From positions 78,813,488 through 78,877,487 of the forward strand of contig CM055271.1 of NCBI GenBank assembly GCA_029237695.1: a stretch of 64,000 nt of DNA, written 5' to 3'. This DNA is from Conchocele bisecta (taxonomy: Eukaryota; Mollusca; Bivalvia; Lucinida; Thyasiridae). Below, one piece after another: positions 58,681-64,000 of the stretch (the stretch's first letter is position 1; each line of letters starts with the position of its first letter). The position numbers were made by a program, and so were the translations under genes. The notes under the pieces are model-generated. The model was not told where the DNA came from, did no database searches, and worked only from the letters and a program-made list of their open reading frames with translations.

Positions 58681-59400
58681 CTATATCGGATTGTGTACAT
58701 CCTGAATCCGCTGTTTATCCGCTACGCCAATCTTACTTATCATCGGAGTCGTGGGTCCTATTGTAATATGTTCGGTTTGGTGTAATAGGCTACCGCGCTC
58801 GGTTCGCTGTTCCGTCGCATTCATATTGTCATTCCCATGTACATATGTCGCAGGAATTATCGTTGTTTTATTAGCTTCTACTTTTGTTGTTTCACTGAAT
58901 CGGGCAGCCGAATGGTTGCCGTTGTTGACATCCAAGGAATCTGTTGATCTACCATGCATGTGTGTGCTACGTGATTGACAGCGGGCGCGTTCACGTACTT
59001 CATTCCAATTGGAATAACCACTGACGATTTCTGCCGTTGACACATCTTCGTGTGATTCTTCCAATTGTTTCTTGGCATCGATGCCGGCAGTGCCATGTGC
59101 GGCACGAAGCTTGGTAATCTTCTCGCGTCTATGCTGCGGCGTCTTGACCGCCTTACTTTCGTGGTTTCTCAACTCCAGTCTCCGCTCGATCTCTTATCAC
59201 TATCCGTTGGTTTATCAGCTTTGAAATACGGCTTTACTACTTTCTTGTGTATGCCATCGAATGTTATATCTTCTTCCTTCCGATCTGTGTATTCTTTCTG
59301 CCGAAATGTATAATCTGGTAATTCCTTACGGCCGAAAACATTATCTAAATCAAACGCAGTCATGACTTCAAAAACCGTGGTTATGTATCCATGTCGAGTG
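58681..59400 (-). pseudogene. Frameshifted coding remnant, unrecognised
   Basis: The upstream part (59169-59400) reads FEVMTAFDLDNVFGRKELPD, YTFRQKEYTDRKEEDITFD, KVVKPYFKADKPTDSDKR and then runs into a stop at 59169. One frame over, sequence of the same charged character continues from about 59190: EIERRLELRNHESKAVKTPQ, HRREKITKLRAAHG, then about 120 more residues to a stop at 58681. A single-nucleotide change near 59190 would join them. The combined ~230-residue piece is hydrophilic, Lys/Arg/Glu-rich and would be intracellular or a tail region. No domain recognised, and no splice sites or upstream exon found. It may be a decayed exon or a transposon-derived gene. Confidence 0.4.
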
Positions 59401-59484
59401 ATGTTGTGCGAAAATGTGCATGTGTACAAGTTATATTTATGATGATTACCAACTGGTGGTCCCAGTGTATTAGTACAGTTGTTG

Positions 59485-59504
59485 TTTTTTTTTTTTTTTT
59501 TTTT
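59485..59504. repeat. Poly(T) tract
   Basis: A run of about 20 T on the plus strand. It lies upstream (5') of the minus-strand remnant, so it is not that remnant's poly(A) tail. Confidence 0.9.
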
Positions 59505-59635
59505 GCTGACGGCGAGACGGTTCAAATGAGTGGTCACAACATATACTTCTCATGATGAGAAATAAAGAAATACTTGAGCCTTGCCGGATATTTTTTCCCA
59601 TTCACGGCACTAACCTACTATTCTCTATGTACGAT

Positions 59636-59800
59636 ACACCGTCGCATGCGCTAATCGTGCCAATATGTGGTAATTTCTTTATTTCAAAATACCATAATGA
59701 ATCGTGCTTGAAAGCAAGCAGTTTGATTGGCTCAGTCTGAGCTGTGCTACAACTCAGGCTCAGTCAATCAAACTGTTTGATTGCGAGTTGTATTAGTATT
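59636..59800. mobile_element. Hairpin element, family H
   Basis: Near-perfect stem: TTTGATTGGCTCAGTCTGAG with CTCAGGCTCAGTCAATCAAA (about 59728-59772). Confidence 0.75.
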
Positions 59801-60008
59801 GTACTAGCATTAGTACAGTTGTATTGACGCAGAACCGATATTCATAATCGTATACATTGGTATTATGCAGCGTACTAATAATCAAGAATCGCTATATAAC
59901 GGAATCTTATATTTGATGAGTTGCTTAGTCATCAGTCTCAGGTGATAATGCCTGTTCATGATCGCATAGCACACAGCTATGGCTAGGTCTGATCAAATGT
60001 CTGATCTA

Positions 60009-60079
60009 CAGTGAAACCTCTCTAAATCGGACACCCTGGGGATCTCCCAGGGTGTCCGGTCTGGAGAGGGTTCATTGTA
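60009..60079. repeat. Foldback remnant, family F
   Basis: CAGTGAAACCTCTCTAAATC ... GGTCTGGAGAGGGTTCATTG around CACCCTGGGGATCTCCCAGGGTG. Confidence 0.75.
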
Positions 60080-60783
60080 TAAGTATCGTTACTTTAATCC
60101 TTTGTTACAATAAATAGAAACGTACCATTATGAACATGGAATGTTAATGTATATTCCTGTATGTTTTTGTTTGTATATAAACGAACTACATATTTCACGT
60201 GCATAACGCACACAGACGAATGCCTATAAATGCATACCTCATTATAGTCAACCAATTCACCTATAAATTAGACACGCCATGCGATTTTGTACCTTCGGAC
60301 ATCTGAGTAATTTCATTAATTACGTTTACAAAATTAACAATATTTTTCATAAATAAAGTCAAAAGTTGATAACATTTTTTCAACTTTCGACGCCATTTAC
60401 GGAAAATATTATTACTTTTGTAGACGTATTTTAAGAAATTACGCAGATGTCCGAAGGTACGAAACCAAATGGCGTGTCTCAATTCCGGACTAGTCCATTA
60501 AACCGACAAAGCATCTGCACCTAATATGTAATGGACTTGTACAATGTATCTGAAAAATACCGACACATACTGCAGATCCTGATGAAACTGGCTGTAACGT
60601 GTGTGCAAATGTTGCTTTATGATATGTAGGTTAGAAGGTGTTAAAGTACAATAAATTAAATGCTGTTCCGAATGTATGCATACCGTGTAACGAAATATTC
60701 ACTACTGCAACATAAATATCGGCAATAACAACAGGGTTAGTTTTCACAGTCATACTTTGTACGCCCATTATGCATAATCATAC

Positions 60784-61151
60784 GGAGCCCTGCAGGGGAC
60801 ATGGATTTTTTTAATTACTTCGTTCCCACGAACTAACAATTCGTTCCCTCGAATTAACAATTCGTTCCCACGATATAACAATTCGTTCCCACGATATAAC
60901 AATTCGTTCCCTCGAATTAACAATTCGTTCCCACGAAATGACAATTCGTTCCATCAATTTAACAATTCGTTCCATCGAATTAACAATTCGTTCCCACGAT
61001 ATAACAATTCGTTCCCACGATATAACAATTCGTTCCCGTGGGAACGAATTCATAATTCGTGGGAACGAATTGTTCAATTGAGGGAACGAATTGTTATTTC
61101 GTGGGAACGAATTAATACAAAAAAAGAAATATACGTCCCCTGCGGGGCTCC
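60784..61151. mobile_element. TIR element with 21-bp repeats, family J
   Basis: GGAGCCCTGCAGGGGACATG and, inverted, ACGTCCCCTGCGGGGCTCC enclose about ten AACAATTCGTTCCCACGATAT-type units (21 bp). A short inverted block follows (GTGGGAACGAATTCATAATT). Because 21 is a multiple of three, the minus strand shows a seven-residue periodic open frame (ERIVISW); this is a repeat effect. The smaller copy is at 27695-27922. Confidence 0.85.
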
Positions 61152-61286
61152 GTACAATCAAGTACTTAATTCAGCGTCTACACTATACTTAACATTCACC
61201 AAGCACTAAGAGAGACGAGTGGGCCGTCCATAACGTGAAGTAGTCTATGTAGCTTATCTGCTGATCGCCAGTATCCGTTACATGTA

Positions 61287-61560
61287 TAAACCCCCGCCTG
61301 CGTTACATGTAATTTAATTAAAGTTATCAGCGTTTGTGTACATCTATTGGCAACTCGCAATCAATCAGTTCTGTAGCACAGTTCAGGCTCATCCAATCAA
61401 TCAGTTTGATTTGCTGAGCCAGAGCTGTAGCACAAGTACAGCTCTGGCTCACCCAATGAAGCTGCTTGACTTCTCGAAAACACAGTATTGAAGTATTTTG
61501 AAATAAAGAAATGTACAAATATTGGCAAGATTAGCGCAGGCGGTTGCCCATAAAAGACAG
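61287..61560. mobile_element. Hairpin element, family H, with doubled centre
   Basis: CCGCCTGCGTTACATGTAAT ... GATTAGCGCAGGCGG. TGAGCCAGAGCTGT pairs with ACAGCTCTGGCTCA (about 61417-61451). Confidence 0.7.
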
Positions 61561-61667
61561 AGGTCGCTACTTGTTCTACACACGTTGTGGCAAAAAAAAG
61601 GTAGCGTCATTTTGGTACTGGGTAGAGAAACCGTGAAAGAGAAATACAAGTAATTTACACTGGGTCC

Positions 61668-61786
61668 GTAAACTTTTTTTATTTTTTTTATTTTTTTTTT
61701 TATTTTTTTTTTTCTTTGTAACTTTTTAGCTCGACTATTCGAAGAATAGTTAGAGCTTATGTTGTCGCCCCGGCGTCGGCGTCGGC

Positions 61787-61819
<33 letters not shown>

Positions 61820-61830
61820 ACCGTCACGCC
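61668..61830. repeat. T-rich tract and (GGCGTC)n microsatellite
   Basis: T-runs from 61674 to 61720, then TAGCTCGACTATTCGAAGAATAG, then about ten GGCGTC units to 61820. This association is a familiar dispersed repeat head in bivalve genomes. Confidence 0.75.
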
Positions 61831-62860
61831 TTGGTTAATGTTTTTAGTCAAGCTTGTATATGGAATACTATTGGCCCTACACCCACCATACTTGGACAAC
61901 TTCATCTCCTAGTGATGTACATCAATAATCCCTTATCTATATTTAACGTTGACCTACATTTCCTCTTGAATTACTTAGTTAATTCCCCTTGGTTAAGGTT
62001 TTTAGTCAACCTTGGTTAAGGTTTTTAGTCAAGCTTGTACATGGAATACTATTGTGCATACAGACACCATACTTGGACAACCTTTTTTTATAGGGATGTA
62101 CATCAATAACCCCTGATCTATACTTGACCTTGACCTACATTCCTCTTGAATTTCTTACTTAATTCCCCTTGGTTAAGGTTTTTAGTCAAGCTTGTATATG
62201 GAATACTACTGGCCCTACACACACCATACATGGACAACTTCATCTCCTAGAGATGTACATCAATAACCCCTGATCTATATTTGACCTTGACCTACATTTC
62301 CTCTTGAATTACTTAGTTAATTGCCCTTGGTTAAGGTGTTTAGTCAACCTTGGTTACGGTTTTTAGTCAAGCTTGTAGATGAAATACTCCTGGCCCTACA
62401 CCAATAGGGGTGTACATCAATAACCCCTGATCTATATTTGACCTTGACCTACATTTCCTCTCGAATTACTTAGTTAATTCCCCTTGGCCCTACACACACC
62501 ATACTTGGACAACTTCATCTCCTAGTGATGTAGATCAACAACCCCAAATCTATATTTGACCTTCACCTACATTTCCTCTTGACTTACTTAATTAATTCCC
62601 CTTGGTTAGTCAACCTTGGTTAATGTTTGTAGTCAAGCTTGTACATGGAATACTAGTGTGCATACAAACACCATACTTGGACAACCTTTTCTCATAGGGA
62701 TGTACATCAATAACCCCTGATCTATATTTGACCTTGACCTACATTTCCTCTTGAATTACTTCGTTAATTCCCCTTGGTTGAGGTTTTTAGTCAACCTTGG
62801 TTAAGGTTTTTACTCAAGCTTGTACATGGAATACTATTGTGCATACAGATGTAAGAGTAC
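61830..62860. repeat. Tandem array of 158-181-bp units
   Basis: The unit contains CCTTGGTTAAGGTTTTTAGT, CAAGCTTGTATATGGAATAC, CCATACTTGGACAACTTCAT, GATGTACATCAATAACCCCT and TTGACCTTGACCTACATTTC. AAGCTTGTA positions (61850, 62031, 62189, 62369, 62636, 62817) give the spacing; a 23-bp doubling accounts for the two unit lengths. Confidence 0.85.
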
Positions 62861-62869
62861 TTCCCTAGC

Positions 62870-64000
62870 CCGGTAAGGGAATACCATTGGAGGGGGGTGG
62901 TTCATGAAGATAACGACAATTGGTTGTATCACTTTATGCGGGTTAGGCCTGACGCCTGCAACAATACAGCATAAATATTACAATCATGCAAGGTTACAAA
63001 CAATACAAGACAATACAATTAAAGCAAGTGAGTGCACTTACTTTCCCATTATCAAATATCTCAAGACAACTTAGTGAAGAACGGTTCACTAAGTGCAATC
63101 ACAATATGTTATGTTACCTTGACCTACTTATGCAAGCACAAATAACATTTAACATAAAGCACACAAAGCTGACATTAAGCACATAAAGCAAGCAGGGTAA
63201 AAGCAGACAAGTGAGTATGTACTCACTTGTAAAATGCTCGAGCTCGAAAAAGGCTATTCCCAAATCACTCATTGCTCAGTTTATTATGCAAACCAATCGA
63301 TGGAAAAATCTACCGGTGCAGATAAAATAACTAGCTATTATTCTAATAGCCCGTTGAATTATCTCCCCTTAATGGGATTACAGACACCATTTCCATCAAT
63401 TGGTTCCAACAGCAATTTGGCTGTAATAAATGTGATAAAGGAGTGATTTGGGTTTAACCAAAGGGGTATTACTGGTCGCACGGTCTCTGAAGAACATATT
63501 GAGGTAAATAAACTATAATCCTAACAGCATAGATCCGGAGTGAATAAGTATGCATCATATTCCAATGTTCGCAAACCCTGTGACCCCAGATCAGATTGTG
63601 CTAATGCACAAACTGATCCAGCTCACACGGATTGAGAACACCGGACTAAAGTAGACATATATATTCCTTTGGTAGCAGCGTAGACCCTGATCAGACTGGG
63701 CATTCGCACAGGCAGGTCTCAAGTCGCATTGACTAAAATCAATCTAAAATAATAATTCACAAACAGCGTAGACCCTGATCCAACTGCGCCGATGCACAGG
63801 TAGATCAGGATCAACTGATTGCGAACAAAAAGGCTAGATTATAACCAACCTGCTGTGGGCAAACGCCCTGGCCAGACTTATCTCCCTGCTTCCTCTCACC
63901 TCTTTACCAGAGTAGAAAATAATAGTAATGAGTGACGCAATCTACTTTGCATATTGGTCACATGAATGACAGTTAACGTTAAAAATACGACAATATAGAT
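62870..64000. other. Intergenic DNA with family G fragments
   Basis: A hairpin GTGAGTATGTACTCAC lies near 63211. Family G-like AGATCAGGATC / GATCCTGATC motifs occur in 63560-63830. Two short plus-strand frames (62986-63186, 63234-63446) have ATG-like starts but no splice or domain support. Confidence 0.4.

Noticed and set aside
60811..61161. Minus-strand heptad-like protein ERIVISW repeated
   Set aside because: Product of 21-bp repeats inside a TIR element.
63234..63446. 70-codon plus-strand frame near the window end
   Set aside because: No splice signals, domain or homologous copy; coding status cannot be supported.

Overview
This window is eukaryotic, intron-containing, AT-rich animal DNA. 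It is most likely from a bivalve mollusc. The evidence is two two-exon genes for secreted C1q-domain proteins (a family greatly expanded in bivalves), a Jockey/CR1-like LINE remnant, and very many short foldback (MITE-like) elements of kinds common in bivalve genomes. I cannot name the species. Nothing looks bacterial: there are no operons, no CRISPR array and no rRNA.

Layout. 1-2390: unassigned DNA with foldback repeats. 2392-7283 (+): the 3' part of an unrecognised gene, with a 150-nt exon, two 27-nt microexons and a short terminal exon, all joined in phase 1. A 5'-truncated, frameshifted LINE (minus strand, 3117-5692) and an 81-bp tandem array (5940-6425) lie inside its introns. 7284-20240: mostly transposable DNA, including two related TTAA-flanked (piggyBac-type) MITE families, a candidate 4.1-kb TA-flanked element (10430-14516), a tRNA-like sequence, a 38-bp tandem array and a palindromic tandem array. 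20248-20516: a coding-looking terminal exon interrupted by one in-frame TGA.

21926-24574: the first block of a 33-bp satellite. 24575-29990: C1q gene copy 1, whose first exon carries a 1-nt insertion. 30240-37930: foldback repeats. 38170-51090: a 12.9-kb second block of the same 33-bp satellite, with higher-order structure and two indel-dense stretches that look like uncorrected sequence. 52180-57300: C1q gene copy 2, intact (284 codons over two exons). The satellite-plus-C1q unit is therefore present twice in direct orientation, about 27.3-27.6 kb apart. 57450-64000: dispersed and tandem repeats plus a frameshifted minus-strand coding remnant (58681-59400).

The two C1q genes have the same design: TATA box, signal peptide, a coiled-coil exon, a phase-1 intron of about 3.1-3.4 kb, and one exon for the whole C1q domain. 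This fits secreted, multimeric recognition lectins of innate immunity. The 33-bp satellite is a multiple of three and has one stop-free frame on each strand, giving long apparent reading frames (up to 865 codons). I treat these as by-products of the repeat rather than as genes. Most of the window is best explained by repeated transposon insertion, foldback formation and segmental duplication around a few genes.
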